Below are positions 21,516-33,009 of a DNA stretch of 64,000 nt, in pieces. The translations under genes and the position numbers were made by a program. Under the pieces are notes generated by a model that was not told the origin of the DNA, did no database searches, and saw only the letters and a program-made list of their open reading frames with translations. This stretch comes from Endomychus coccineus. Its lineage: Eukaryota; Arthropoda; Insecta; Coleoptera; Endomychidae. Numbering within the stretch: position 1 is the first letter of the stretch; every line of letters begins with the position of its first letter. Location: the NCBI GenBank assembly GCA_958510875.1, contig OY294068.1, positions 196,874,315-196,938,314 of the forward strand. The letters run 5' to 3'.

Positions 21516-22400
21516 CCTGGAAAGCAGGAGCCTCTTCTCTTGTGCAGAGCCTGAAACCTCATCTAGGCGCGTCCCCAGGTGGTGGATAGGGGAATGCTTA
21601 CGGCCCTGTTGCCAGCAGGGTCAAGGAGTAAGGAGTGTAATGCTCTCGCGGATCAACAGGCCCCGAGACCCTGGTTAGATTATGGACTCCCAATCACAAG
21701 TTCCCGAGATGAAGGTGATGGATAGATTGTGATTGGCACGGATGATCCATATGTTCCAGTAGAGTAAGTTATCCCATCGAAGATAACTTACTGAAACAAC
21801 GTAGGAAGTTATCCAATCGAGATAAATTACTAAAAACGAGGAACCAAAATATTGGGAATCAACAATATTATGGTACGAACAGAAACAACATAGGAAGTTA
21901 TCCCACCGAGATAAATAACTAACGAGTTAACGACACAAAAACCATAAAATTGGCCATCAACCATATTATGGCATAAACACACTTGAGACACAAAAATAGA
22001 CAAATAGCTATACACAGACAAACGCAACACAAACTAACAAACGTTAACATCAATTTAAACAGGAACGGGAACAGAATCGAGAAACACAATAAAGACGCAG
22101 TACATATCCCGAAGTTATGTGAAAAGCGGTCCCGGGATATGAATGAAGATCGGAGAGGTTTTAGCAGGTATGCTGTAAAATAGAGTGAGTCATGCACTAT
22201 CAGTAGTGATAGATTGAAGCTCCTGGTGTGTACAAAGCGTTTCCTCTCCACAGAAAAAAAAAGGTTAGGTTAGTATGAGGCTTATGTGCTAGGACCAGGC
22301 GCATATAAGGGAATTCTCCCGGCCCTGTTGCCAGCAGCTTCGGGGGTAGGAGTAAAACAAATAGCTCCCGCGGACCAACAGATAGAGAGGTCTTCGATCG
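21516..22400 (+). repeat. diverged repeat segments following each TTAGG-like block
   Basis: After each TTAGG-like block comes a related segment of about 150 bp: 21525-21680 (…GGGGAATGCTTACGGCCCTG, TTGCCAGCAG…CTCTCGCGGATCAACAG) and 22265-22385 (…GGGAATTCTCCCGGCCCTGT, TGCCAGCAG…CTCCCGCGGACCAACAG). In between, 21790-21970 holds two copies of a 90-100 bp unit around AACATAGGAAGTTATCCCAC and GAGATAAAT. No long ORF. It could be 5' sequence of a retroelement. I cannot name the family. Confidence 0.5.
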
Positions 22401-24695
22401 TTATGGCCACGTACCATATACGCTCTTAGACAAAACACTATCTGCAGATCTCGGCGAAGACTCAGAGGGAAGATAGATCAAATCAGATCCTATTCCGAAT
22501 AAGATAAACACAACACAAGACAACCAGGGAAAGATTAGTCCAACCTCGAAGTACCAACACACAGAAGAAGTAAGAACATCCAGATCTCAATCAAACTAGA
22601 CTCGGCGAATTCCTAGTAAGTAAGATCCATCGGATACCAAACAATACACAAGATCACACAAAAACACAGACCAGAATATCGAACATATCAAACATCGTGT
22701 TAGCAAGGAAGAGGGTCCAGTCAGATCCCAACCCAAAACGAAACGCGACACAATAGCAGGTTCCAAATACATCAGAACATAACATAGATCAAACACATAC
22801 CAGACTCATTGAAGTCATAGTAAGGAAGAAGATCCAATCAGATCGCAACACAAAATGAACATGAGACACATTCTACAGAATCGAAATACACTGGATTAAA
22901 TTTAACGAAAGATAGACCTGCCCTTAACTTGAAGTAATCCTCACGCTTTGTTGTGATATTTGTAGATTGAATATGGATGTGTTTTGTTGGTGTTGTAATT
23001 ACTTTGGGCTTGTAGAATATAATTAACATTAAATTGTAATTATTATGGATAGAAAAGACAGATGTTGATTGAATGAAGTTACTCATTTATTCGACTGTCT
23101 TACGAAATCAAGATGATACTTCTTACCTACTTTAATATAGTAGATATAAATAAAACGTAGATAAATAAAACAGACATAACTGAGAATGGAAAAGTAAAGT
23201 GAACACTATAATAGATCTCCCCCCTTAACTACGTTCCTGATTGCAATTAAATTCGAAACTTCCCGATAGAAATTTGAGCAGTTCATCAATTAAAACATTA
23301 TATTCTATTAGGTGCGATGTATGAAGTCACATGAAGTCACACGCCCAAAATAAAGCGTCGATGCGTACGACTTCTTAGGATCATTGCATTAATTTGTCAC
23401 TTCATTCTCATTTCCTTGTGATAGTTGAAGAATTCCGAATGGCTTGGCAAATAATGCAGGAACTTTGGAGATACCAATTGATATTTTTCAGGTAAATAAA
23501 TGAATCTGAAACTACACGAGACATCGAGGGGAAATTACGGAAGAAGGATAAGTGAATGGTTATCTAAATTTAACCAACTATAAAAAGATGCCGACAATGA
23601 GATATATAAATTTGAACCAGTACTTCTTCTAACCATGACCTTGTCCATGGTAACGTATGTGAATATAATAAGCTTTTTCATACTACAGTCCTTCAAACTC
23701 TATTGACTTTGAAAAAAAATAACGAACGCATAAAAATAAGTCGATTGGAGTAATAAACTATCAAAGTATTTATAACAACATAGTCTATGTATACGCGTTA
23801 CAGGATGGTACGAGTAATGGAAATAGACCACAAACAAAGGTAGGATATTTTCGCACGCTTTAATTTGGATTGGCGTCTATTCAAATATGCATATAATTCA
23901 AAATAAGAAAATATATCTTTTCGAAAACAAAGACGGACAGTTTCTAATGAGATTGTAGTTCACAGCGATATACAACAAATGAATTTTATTTCGGTTTAGA
24001 TTCTTGTTTACGCTTCACACTACTGGCCCAGATGTATTTTAAAAATCCAGTCAACGAGTCGTGACGAAGTGAATTAAGCCGACTACATTGTGTATTATAA
24101 ATACCACGTTGCCAATTCTATTCCAATTGTCTTACAAATATATAACTTTATAGTCTAGGAGCTAGAGCGATATGGTGGGCCTGAATGAATACACTTTGGC
24201 ACTACTGTATGTTGATCAAGAAAGGTTCAATGTACGATAGCTCCCACAGGCCGAATTATGTATTTTCAGGCGTTTCCAAGCTACAGCCACCTAAAATTTT
24301 GAACGTTTTATTGCACGAACACTTTCTCGAAGTTGTTATATATTGAAAAGCATGTAATTCTTATACATTTGCACCTAGTGCCAAGGTTTTTTATCGAGGC
24401 AATTGCTTGGAATTGGCCCGTTAATTTAGTAGACTAAATGAAATGCACGAACACAGTTTCTAACGTGGCGAAAAATGTTTGTTATTGTTGCCAGTTGTTA
24501 GAAAAACTCCTACCAAGGTTTTTGATCTGGACATTTCTATGTAATTGGCCATTATTTGGACCAAAAATGGAGGTTTTTTTGACCACTTTACTGCTAAGAC
24601 GAGTTCATTGTTTCAAAATACCTTGGGACCGGGTCAAATACGTTAATTTGGTGTCAAAAAATAATCAATATGAGTGCCAATGTTTTTTCCTGAAA
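22401..24695. other. no recognisable gene
   Basis: About 2.3 kb of AT-rich sequence. 22400-22860 is moderately rich in AACACA/AGATC-like strings but not clearly periodic. The ORFs at 22596-22796 and 22838-23086 (minus) have no motif. Confidence 0.4.
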
Positions 24696-24699
24696 CCTC

Positions 24700-24862
24700 T
24701 CCCTCAACCCCGGAAACCTCCCCCAAAAAAAATCAGTAATTTTGATATTCAACCGCTGTCGAAGTCTAAATAATTGCGTAATGTATCAAATCAAATTTAT
24801 TGATTTCAAAATTACTGATTTTTTTTTGGGGAGAGATTTTCAGGGTTGAGGGAGATGTTGTA
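24700..24862. repeat. imperfect hairpin, about 50-bp arms
   Basis: The left arm (CTCCCTCAACCCCGGAAAC…CCAAAAAAAATCAGTAATTTTGA) and the right arm (TCAAAATTACTGATTTTTTTTGG…GGGTTGAGGGAG) are inverted copies around a spacer of about 55 bp. No flanking duplication was noted. The two ORFs that cross it (24438-24773, 24800-25039) have no recognisable domain. Confidence 0.6.
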
Positions 24863-24864
24863 TT

Positions 24865-26560
24865 GATAGGCGTCACCGAAGGCCCAAAATTGACATCAAG
24901 ACTGGTGTGGCAATCATTGCTTGAACAGAAAAATAACTTAGATGTGGGTTCCAGGAAACTGGCTGTGAACCAGCCACAATGGACACATCAGCATCATAAA
25001 TTTGCTCAGAATTTATACTCTGTGTGGCAAAAACTGTAGTCTGAAGATGCATACAGGACTGGTTCAAACAACAACAGAGAGAGCGCTAGAATACCGACGA
25101 AGAAAGATCTTCTACAAAGTATGAGCGTCTGGCGGCACGAATGAGTGTGCTCTTTCTAATGTTCTTGTATTTATATTTCAAAAGTTCTTGAGTTCGGTTC
25201 TCTAGCAGTTTTTGCAGAAACCAGAAGTTGAACGGTTTGTAAATGAATTTTGGGATATTTTGAAAGTACTGCTGATCCATATTCTGAAATTACCAAATTG
25301 ACAAGCTCCTATTTTTGCTTCACTCTTAACAGCTAAGTCAATCATACAAGAGCGAATCTATGAATAACTACGAGTGTGTTATTCATTTGTTTTTATTCAT
25401 TCTTGATCACTGATCTAGTGGGTCATGTGTTGTCATGGTTGTTTCTATTGTTGTGTAGTTGTGTACCGATCAAAATTAAAGCCGTAATATGCATTGATCT
25501 TTCTGCGCATTAAGAAAATAAATGGATATTAGTCAACGTTAAGTTTTCCATTCCGGATAAAGTTAATCCTCTTCAGTTTTCTGTACGAAGATATTGAGTT
25601 TTGAGTTGTAATGTTTCGGGCATTCTCCTGAAACGTATGTAATACAATATCGAAGGAAAAGCCTGAAAAAAACGAGTCCTCTCGAAATTCAAAAGAAGCA
25701 TATGCCAAAAATATACTATCGTATCTTTTGTCAACCGATAACATCGAATCAAAAATAACGTTATAGAATGAGTATTTATATACGAGGTTGATAATTCGAT
25801 GCACATTCTAACACAAACACATTTACTTTAATAATTATAGTTATTAATAGTATCTACCATTTTTAATTAAATTGTTGAATGATTGGAATAGTTAAGTGAA
25901 CGAGAAATCGATTTGCTACGAATTTATTTTGATTACTTTAATAATAGTACCGATGTAGAGTTTAGTTAATCAATAGGAACATCGATGAATTTATTCCAAT
26001 GGGAAAACTGGCAACACGGTATGTTCAGTTCCTGAGTCAAGGTTGACGAGCGAGTGGTTATGTTGCAGTTTACAACTTCCACTTGTGCACATTTTCCTTT
26101 TTTTTTTCAACACATATTTCTAGCAGATGTTTGTTTATTGATGTTTAGTACTAACAAAACGATGTCCAATAACGTTTGAAGTTTGAAGCAATTCGAATTC
26201 GACTTTAAGTTGTTTTCGATTCAACATACCGGATGTTATCAACATGTCGGTGACAACAGTCATAAATCATTTTCAGTGTCTTCTACTTACAGCTTACAGT
26301 AGAGCTGATAAACACTTATGATTCTCTAGGTTTTAGGAAACAGAGTTTGAATAGGTCATTTAACCACTTAATTTTTGTAAATTTATGGGGCGCCTAAAAC
26401 GTCACATGCAGACAAATATATCACCAGTTCTACATGATTTTCATTTAGAGAAGCTTACAATACAGGAATACAGTACAAGAATCGCGAAATTTGCGTTACA
26501 GTTGGAATCGACCCAAAAATGTTTATATGGACTAATATGTCATATAATGAAATATAAATA
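24865..26560. other. no recognisable gene
   Basis: AT-rich. Small ORFs on both strands (such as 25529-25804 minus) lack recognisable motifs. Confidence 0.4.
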
Positions 26561-26569
26561 ATCCTCGAA

Positions 26570-26835
26570 TCTAACAAACTGATTCATTCTTATCTAATAG
26601 ATAGTTTTGGTAAACATAAATAGTAACAAATTCCAGAATAAACTCGATAGTGACTGGCGTTTCTCAAGGCTCAATATTAGGACCAAACCTATTTAATATG
26701 TTCATTAGAGATGTGCCAAATTGTAACGACGTGGGCGAGAAGGATGTCTTAGCAAGTTTGAGGGAGAGCAGAAATAATTTAAGATACTTAACTGGATTCA
26801 ACGGGACACTGCAAACTCAACGGCCATACTAGGAA
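26570..26835 (+). pseudogene. small non-LTR reverse transcriptase fragment
   Basis: Reads KLIHSYL before a broken stretch, then VTGVSQGSILGPNLFNMFI and RDVPN. This is the conserved 'SYL..R.f.V...S....vt.GVPQGSiLGP.LFn.fI.Dip' block just ahead of the catalytic YADD motif. The YADD itself is absent and the frame continues into unrelated sequence, so an internal deletion follows. The rest of the RT was not found nearby. Confidence 0.65.
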
Positions 26836-26839
26836 AATT

Positions 26840-27490
26840 GGGTGTATTGAATGATGATATTTGCTAATTGCTTACTGAATGCAGCTCCACACTCCTCGGC
26901 AGGAGCAAATATTTCGGGACAACACCATCGAGCAAAATACACCATTGAAGCCGGGAAAAATTCGAGTCTTTTCAGAAGATCTAAAGCTCACCGGCGTACT
27001 AATATAAAATAGTACCTGAAAGGGGATAAAATATTTCTTCAAGGATGCTTTAGTAACAACACAAATAATCTGATATGATTTAGGAGGCATCTAATGCCAA
27101 CTGGTAGCACGCCAATGCGAACAGAATCTTCCAGACCATCATTCCTGCGGGCTAAAGGAGCTATATTAAGGAAAATCAGTGAAAACATTTGCTACACTGT
27201 TACATCGACACCGGCGCTGGTATTGCAATCTCACGTTCCAACGACTAAACAAGATTTTGTCAAGACCTAGCAAATTTGAAACAAGACGGATAGCAGTCAT
27301 AAAAGCAATCTAAACAATTTAATTTGTATACTGTGTGGGTTTGTTTATCTTTAGCTATCAAAAATACAATGTATGGTCATAAGTATAGTACGAGAAACAA
27401 AAACTTCCCTCGTCCTTGCTGAAAATTGTTTATTTCAATTCGATTATAAAAATGTTAAAATTAAACTAAAGAAATCAATTATTGTAAAAG
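26840..27490. other. no recognisable gene
   Basis: Spacer. 26870-27300 is a little richer in G+C and may be eroded retrotransposon sequence, but no motif could be identified. Confidence 0.35.
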
Positions 27491-27494
27491 CTCT

Positions 27495-27665
27495 ATTCTA
27501 GAGATGATTCACATAAAACGTGACTCCAAGTCTGTAAATCATAGAACAGACGATCATTAAGTCAAATGTATACTAATTTAATTGATTAAAACCCTTGCAT
27601 ATTCCTATTCTAGGTAGAATGCTGAAACAGCAATATTTCTAGTAAGATCTGACAACCAAATACTG
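27495..27665 (+). repeat. dispersed repeat D, front fragment
   Basis: ACGTGACTCCAAGTCTGTAA…ATTGATTAAAACCCTTGC…AGGTAGAATGCTGAAACAGC…AGTAAGATCTGACAACC matches the D front seen at 11.9-12.0, 13.2-14.3 and 49.6-49.8 kb. The site where the outer foldback element sits in the 13-kb copy is unoccupied here, with a small deletion. Confidence 0.65.
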
Positions 27666-27669
27666 AGCA

Positions 27670-28534
27670 GAAACCAAAACTATTAGATAATCTAAATTAT
27701 TTATAGGGAGATCATACAAAGGAAAAGCACAATAGACCTTTCAGGCCGGAATACGTTTTTCTCTCGTCATACCAAGCACATAAATTGCATTGCATACTTG
27801 CTGAGGCGAATACTGGATCAGTCAACTTCCTCCTTTATCCTTGCTGTGTAGCAGCTGAACGCTTAGAAGCATCAATTTGCCCCATTGCTCTATGCATGGA
27901 AAATGTAATATTCAAGACGTGAGACGTGACCTTAGACTTATAAAGTGATGAAAGCGTTTTTTCGCGGAAGACTATAATAACCGGCGAGGGGGAACATGGA
28001 TTCGTATGCGTTTAATTTTTTTGCAACATACGTATATTTTTATCGAATCCAATCTGGCGTTGTTTGTTGTAATTGTATGCTAAAAGTGTAGGATAGTTTC
28101 TTATTACATAGGTGTGCATTATCATTATTCGTATAATGTGTCAGCGAAGCATTGCTATGCCTCGGCTGATGTCTTCTTGTTAGTTCTGTACACATTCAAA
28201 TCGGACGCGACATACATAATCTTCGATCTTATAAGATCGGTTTTCACTTTCATAAACTCACGCTAAAACAGAACACAACCGGTTAAAGAACACGGACGGG
28301 GACTGGTCATCAAAAGTAATTATTATAAATGTATATTTATTTAGTTTCGTAATTCCCAGCACGTCTGCCGTACAAGGACACATTTCTCGGATCACTTGCA
28401 CGATCGTGTGTGGTGATAGGAACCCAATAAGTCCTGCTATACTGCCCTTAATCCCATATCTGCGATTGTCTCTTTCTCTCTGTCTCTGACTCTCTCCCTC
28501 TCCGCAACAAGTCAATACCTCTGAAAGAATATTT
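27670..28534. other. no recognisable gene; CT-rich tract
   Basis: Spacer with a pyrimidine-rich low-complexity run (CTCTTTCTCTCTGTCTCTGA, about 28469-28503). The minus ORF 28258-28515 is its antisense. Confidence 0.4.
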
Positions 28535-29250
28535 TCTATCGGCTACCTAAGGTCGGCCGGGCTCACATCCGAGACCGAAGAATTTACTGCAGCTTACCAA
28601 GATGGCGTAATAAACACCTTGGTCTATCGCCGCAACGTGATGTCAACTGCAAGACCTGTCGAAAGCTGCCTGAGACGCTTTTCCAGCTGTTGTGGGCATG
28701 TCCGGCAAAGGCGACCTCGGCGTACACCCATCACCATAATGCGGCCCTACGGGTGCTGTATTTCCTTCCAAGGGACTCGTACGGCATAGGCGAAGAGCCG
28801 GTGCTACCTTACATGCCAAGAGATTTTTGAGTCCGTGTCGGAAACGAAAAATGCCAGATCTACTGGAAGTACCCGTTTCCGACCGTCAGGTCCATGCAAG
28901 CGTATAGACCTGACGTTGTCCTCCTCGATACAAACAAAGACTATGTATGTCATCAAATTCTCTACTGCTGCAGAGAAGATCATATAGTCTTGAACGAGGA
29001 GGGAAAATGGACAAAGATCTCCTGTTCGAGCTCCGCACGCTATACCCAGGCCACAAGGAGGTATTAGTGGTTCTGATCATCGGGGTTTTGGGCTGAATTC
29101 GGTCTTCACTGCGTTCGAAGATCATTCCGGCCTTTAAGAACTAGGCGCAGATCTTGATAGACCGGATGCGGAAGGCTGACATACTGGGTTCAATAAGGCT
29201 ACTTAGGGCACACGATTTGGGAGCCTGAAGCTGCTTAACGACCGGGGGGA
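28535..29250 (+). pseudogene. R2-like non-LTR element, C-terminal endonuclease region
   Basis: Across three plus frames: LTSETEEFTAAYQDGVINTL, then C-x2-C…C zinc-knuckle-like CKTCRKLPETLFQLLWACP, HHNAALRVLYFLPRDSYGI, KCQIYWKYPFPTVRSMQA, YRPDVVLLDT, YVIKFSTAAEKI, DLLFELRTLYPGHKE, VLVVLIIGVLG, and near the end ADILGSIRLLRAHDLGA. This order matches the restriction-like endonuclease module at the C-terminus of R2/R4-type elements (RPD…[E/D]), with Lys where a second acidic residue is expected. Frameshifts and stops make it dead. No RT is upstream. The clade is inferred from motif order. Confidence 0.65.
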
Positions 29251-29254
29251 GGAG

Positions 29255-30950
29255 TAGCTTCGGTGAACTGACTATGTTTTTTCTGACACGGTTGCAGCCC
29301 CGACGAGGTATGATGTCTATTATTCTGTGAGAAAACGTGCGAATATCTTTGTTTTAAATGAATGGTATTGAAATAATCTTTTTCATATCGAAAGGAACAG
29401 CATTATCCACTTTGGGTTTTAGGAAAATCCTGTGCGGATAATGCTTCATTATCAATTGGATGATCCCAATAATTTGAAAGTGTTGATACGACCTATTACC
29501 CAAGAATTTACATATGTTGTGTTCTTCACGTTATTTCCAAGATTCTGTTTATTTTTGTGAACTCGAATGTAAGCTTCATGACTTCCTGCAACTCATATTT
29601 TTGGTTCTTAGATGTTGGCCATTGAACATAATTTCTCAAACGATATCTTACTATAATATTTAGGTATCTTTTTTCCCAAATTTTAATCATTTTGTCCTCA
29701 CCATCAGTTAGATCATCCTCTTCATCGTCTTTCAAACTGAAGCTTAAGTTCGACGAAGGTCAAACAGAACCAAAAATGTTACCATGTTATAAAACGTCAA
29801 ATCTACATATCAAATTTAAGTCAGAATGAACATAACAAACCTCCACATCTAGGTATTACAAATAACACATTCATAAGCTTAGTTTATTGTTACCTCAATA
29901 ATAACAACAGATTCCTTATAAGGTAACCAAGAATATTCGATCATTAGATCTAAACATACATGGCGCGCGATGACATTTGACAACCAAAAAACTCAGATAA
30001 CATTGATACGTTGCCCTCTAACATCTGAAAGTCCAAGTTGGCTAATAAGACGCAAACTTTTCGATATTTGACAGCTATCGACATTGCTGTGCAGTCTAGA
30101 TTCCCCCAGTTTGCCCTACCTTTACATTTTGGATGTTAATTCAAACAATCAAACGAATTTTTCAGTCTATTTGATTCCAATTACATGTTTCATTAATCTT
30201 ATATTTAATCAGACGTCTAAAAAAACTGGACGAAAGCCCGATCAAGTATTCATTTCAACAGGTTCTCATTATCGACATCGATTCAATTTCAAGAAACCCA
30301 CGCTGTTGTCATACGAGAACGATTAATTATCGACGAAAATTTATAAATTCCGCTCGAAAGTTTAATGAATTGGTTGAAATGATCTTGGCTCGGTAATAAT
30401 AAAATGGAGGGTATCGAGTTGACCCTTGACGTTGACTCTTTAGTTGGTTAATGTAGAACAATTGCTTTCAGCTGTACACTTAAGCGCTGACCGTCAATGT
30501 AGTAGTCAAATTGCTGGCGACTTCTCGTGTTATTTATTTATTAATGTGTGTCCCAGACATCCTCGTTTTGCTTGCTTCCCCAAACCAATTAATATCTAGT
30601 TGAAAATGTGCATTAATTAGTAATTCATGAGCAACATTATTGTAGATTCGCTACTGATTCGATTTCAATGAATCAACTCGAATACGTCAACGAAATAATG
30701 ATTCTAAACATTGTTAAGATAACTTCAAAATGTCATAGTTTAAAACGATACGCTGTTGCCAGATTGTGATGTTTTTCAATAATTCCTAGGACGATTCTAA
30801 CGATTCGGTTTCAATTGAAGCCTATGACGTCAAAAATCGTCGTGGAAGGTAAAAATGTACAAAATAGAGAGAATATAAATATCGTGTATCGATAACTAGC
30901 AGTTTCGGATACAGGTTTGATATTGAACAAAAGAAAGCATACAGCTTCAA
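29255..30950. other. mostly unassigned; one possible exon inside
   Basis: AT-rich sequence. The only item of note is the acidic minus-strand open frame at 29528-29745, listed separately. Confidence 0.4.
29528..29745 (-). CDS. possible internal exon or gene fragment, unknown product
   Basis: The minus strand is open for about 70 codons: an acidic start (LKDDEEDDLTDGEDK) followed by IWEKRYLNIIVRYRLRN and EVMKLTFEFTKINRILEIT. The composition looks more protein-like than most chance ORFs here. A CTTCAG immediately upstream could be a 3' splice site, and GTGAAG just downstream a 5' splice site. I do not recognise the protein and see no partner exon. It may equally be a chance ORF or a pseudogene fragment. 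Confidence 0.25.
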
Positions 30951-30959
30951 ATAGATGTG

Positions 30960-31302
30960 ACCACCTGGCTTCACGTCCACAGACAGCTACTGAATAGAGA
31001 GTGGCCCTCGGTTTGACGTGGTCCCACCGGCATGAGTGCTCTCGCCCAAACCCTCTCAAACTCTTTTATCTCTATGAACAAAAGAGGCCTAAAACCTGTG
31101 AGAAGTCCATCAGACTTCTTATAAGTCACTGTCTCCTGAACAAACATCTGCACTTAATGGGAATTGCTGAAGGTCCAAGTTGTGGTAAATGCGAAGACGC
31201 GGACGAAACTGCCTCTAAAGTCCTAGTAGAATGTCCATCACTAGCTTTTCTTAGATTGCAACATCTCGGCAGCGCGCCATATGAGATCAGTCCCTGTTGA
31301 AT
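30960..31302 (+). pseudogene. non-LTR ORF2 C-terminal zinc-knuckle tail
   Basis: An open plus frame reads LISHCLLNKHLHLMGIAEGP, SCGKCEDADETASKVLVECP and SLAFLRLQHLGSA. This is the conserved tail of R1/I-type ORF2 (lTGH.lLNkHLh.MG…C..C.e.eETa.HvL.eCp.la.lR...LG). The two Cys of the first pair and the last Cys are kept, and the His is replaced (SKVL). The open frame may extend upstream to about 30960. The antisense ORFs 30811-31059 and 30971-31153 are shadows. Confidence 0.65.
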
Positions 31303-31339
31303 TATAGCCAGTTTGTTGTTTACATCAAAATCTGAAACT

Positions 31340-31565
31340 ATTGATTACCATGGAGAGATGAATGTATGTATTCAAGAAATATGTAGAAGAGAAGTTATTA
31401 GCAAACTTAGAAGAGCTTTCACTCATTGTTATGGATAATGCACCGTACCAAGACGAAGTAGTCTTGGAGAAGAAGCAGCAATGCACTTCTTCGAAAAAGG
31501 GTGATATTGTTGATTGGTTTAAAAATAATAATATAAGTTGTGATGAAAAAACGACCCAAACCTGA
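31340..31565 (+). pseudogene. DDE transposase fragment (Tc1/mariner-IS630-like)
   Basis: GATTACCATGGAGAGATGAA encodes DYHGEMN and, after a 1-2 base frameshift, 31362-31565 encodes FKKYVEEKLLANLEELS, LIVMDNAPYQ and SKKGDIVDWFKNNNIS. The order 'DYHgeMN…F..yv…LLpNL…..SlIVMDNApYH' and 'sKK.dIv.WL..nnI' is that of a DDE_3-type endonuclease domain, MDNA holding the second catalytic Asp; the usual His after it is Gln here. The first Asp and last Glu/Asp regions are missing. The ORF ends just before the PLE fragment. Confidence 0.6.
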
Positions 31566-31734
31566 ATCATTGGGCATAGCAAATTGTCATAAAAAAGTTA
31601 TAGTATATGTAATAGTTGTCTGCTGGACGAAGTTTTGTATTCAGGGGTGCACAATGGACAAAATCAAGGATCTAATAAACTATAAAAGAGTTCACACTGT
31701 GAATATATTATAACATTATTGATAAGAAATTGAA

Positions 31735-32210
31735 TCACAATGTGCCTGTTTATATACTATTTGGGGATAATAATGTAAACAATGGGTTACCCTCAGCCGA
31801 AGATAAGACAAAAATACATTTCCACTCCTTCTAAATTACCTAGATATTTGTCTGTACTGTGTTTTAAAAGTGATAAACTTTCTTGAGAAATGGTGTGACC
31901 TGTTTTCAAAATATGTTCGGCTACCGCTGATTTTTTACCATCATTTTCGTTATATGGGCAAAATGTTCCTTATGACGGGGTAAAATGTTCTTTCTAGTTT
32001 GACCTATATAGCATTTTGAACACTTCGTTGTTATAATTTTGCTGGCTCAAAGGGACCTTCAATAAGCTATGAACTATACTATTAAACGGAGATATTTTAT
32101 ATCTTAAGGGTGTAGTTGAATCCGCCGGGGTATACCTATTTGTTTGAGTTATTATGTTAATATCAAGGAAAAGAAGCTGATTATCTGTTTCTATTTCGAC
32201 AGTGAATCTC
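31735..32210 (-). pseudogene. Penelope-like element fragment: RT end fused to GIY-YIG domain
   Basis: The minus strand from 32206 reads FTVEIETDNQLLFLDINIIT, SPFNSIVHSLLKVPLSQQN and YNNEVFK, the C-terminal part of a PLE reverse transcriptase ('f..E.e.nn.inFLDl.I.r', 'sc.N.lihRLl..PLs...Y..E'). A frame change near 32005 leads into CYIGQTRKNILPRHKEHFAH, KKSAVAEHILKTGHTISQES and LLKHSTDK, the PLE GIY-YIG endonuclease (Y-GQT-R-…R--EH…S--AEH----GH). The sequence between RT and endonuclease is deleted, as is the catalytic YVDD. Its 3' end lies near 31735. Confidence 0.75.
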
Positions 32211-32945
32211 GGTGAATGGCTATCAAACGTGTACACGCAAGTTGAGAAACTGCAGCAAATTGCATTGGTCAATGGTTACCACGAATCTTTGATCAATAAT
32301 TCAGTTTCTAAACAAAAAAGGAAATTTAAACGTAGCCAACTAACCAAATTGGAGCCATTACTTTCAAATACTTCAATAAAATCAGTTATTCTTCAGTAAT
32401 TATTAAATTCGATAGTTTGTTTTCTAAATTTGCAATACAACCAGCTTATAGATAAGTTAGAATAAGCTAAAACACCTTTGATGAAGTTTCCGATTTCCAC
32501 AAGTCTGGGATTTATAAGATCAATTGTGAGTCCTGTTCAAAATGCTATGTGAGTCAAACTAGAAGGAACATTTTAACTCGTTATAAGAAACATTTTGCCC
32601 CTATAAAGAAAAATACTGGTGAAAAATCAGCAATAGCTGAACATACATATTTTGAATACAGGTCACACCATTTCTCAAGAAAGTTTATCACTTTTAAAAC
32701 ACAGTACAGACAAACTTTTAGGTAATTTAGAAAGGATGGAAAAGTATAAACGAAAAAGCAATTTATTAAATTCCGATTTATCTCCAGCTGAGGGTCCATT
32801 GTTTACATTATTATCCCCAAATAGTATTTAAACAGACAAATTTTAAATTATAATTTAGTAAACAGTTTACTCTGATGATGGCTACTTGGTAGCCGGAAGA
32901 TTCTCAGTTCTTTAATAATATTTTTAGTGGATAAGGGTAATTATT
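32202..32945 (+). pseudogene. Penelope-like element fragment, opposite orientation, with 3' end
   Basis: The open frame 32202-32400 (VEKLQQIALVNGYHESLINN) is the PLE segment between RT and endonuclease. A frameshift follows, then 32470-32720 reads FHKSGIYKINCESCSKCYVS, QTRRNILTRYKKHFA, KSAIAEH and SHHFSRKF: a GIY-YIG domain including the CxxC that many PLEs carry. The 3' end includes CCCCAAATAGTATTTAAACA and the TTACTCTGATGATGGCTACT module (32869 onward). It lies head to head with the minus-strand fragment; the junction is near 32205. Confidence 0.75.
32872..32899 (+). ncRNA. hammerhead-like core at PLE 3' end
   Basis: CTGATGA (32872-32878), T, helix II GGCTAC-TTG-GTAGCC (six perfect pairs), then G and GAAG where GAAA is expected. 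I could not pair helix I or III with confidence, so only the core and helix II are claimed. Confidence 0.4.
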
Positions 32946-32983
32946 TCTTGTCAATGGTGCTTATTACTAGTCCACCCTCGCTT

Positions 32984-33005
32984 TGATTGATTGATTGATT
33001 GATTA
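32984..33005 (+). repeat. (TTGA)n microsatellite
   Basis: Five consecutive TTGA units just past the PLE 3' end, followed by TTAGC. Confidence 0.8.
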
Positions 33006-33009
33006 GCTT

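Noticed and set aside
24438..25039. Two plus ORFs of 111 and 79 codons
   Set aside because: They are created by the hairpin's A/T runs and have no recognisable domain.
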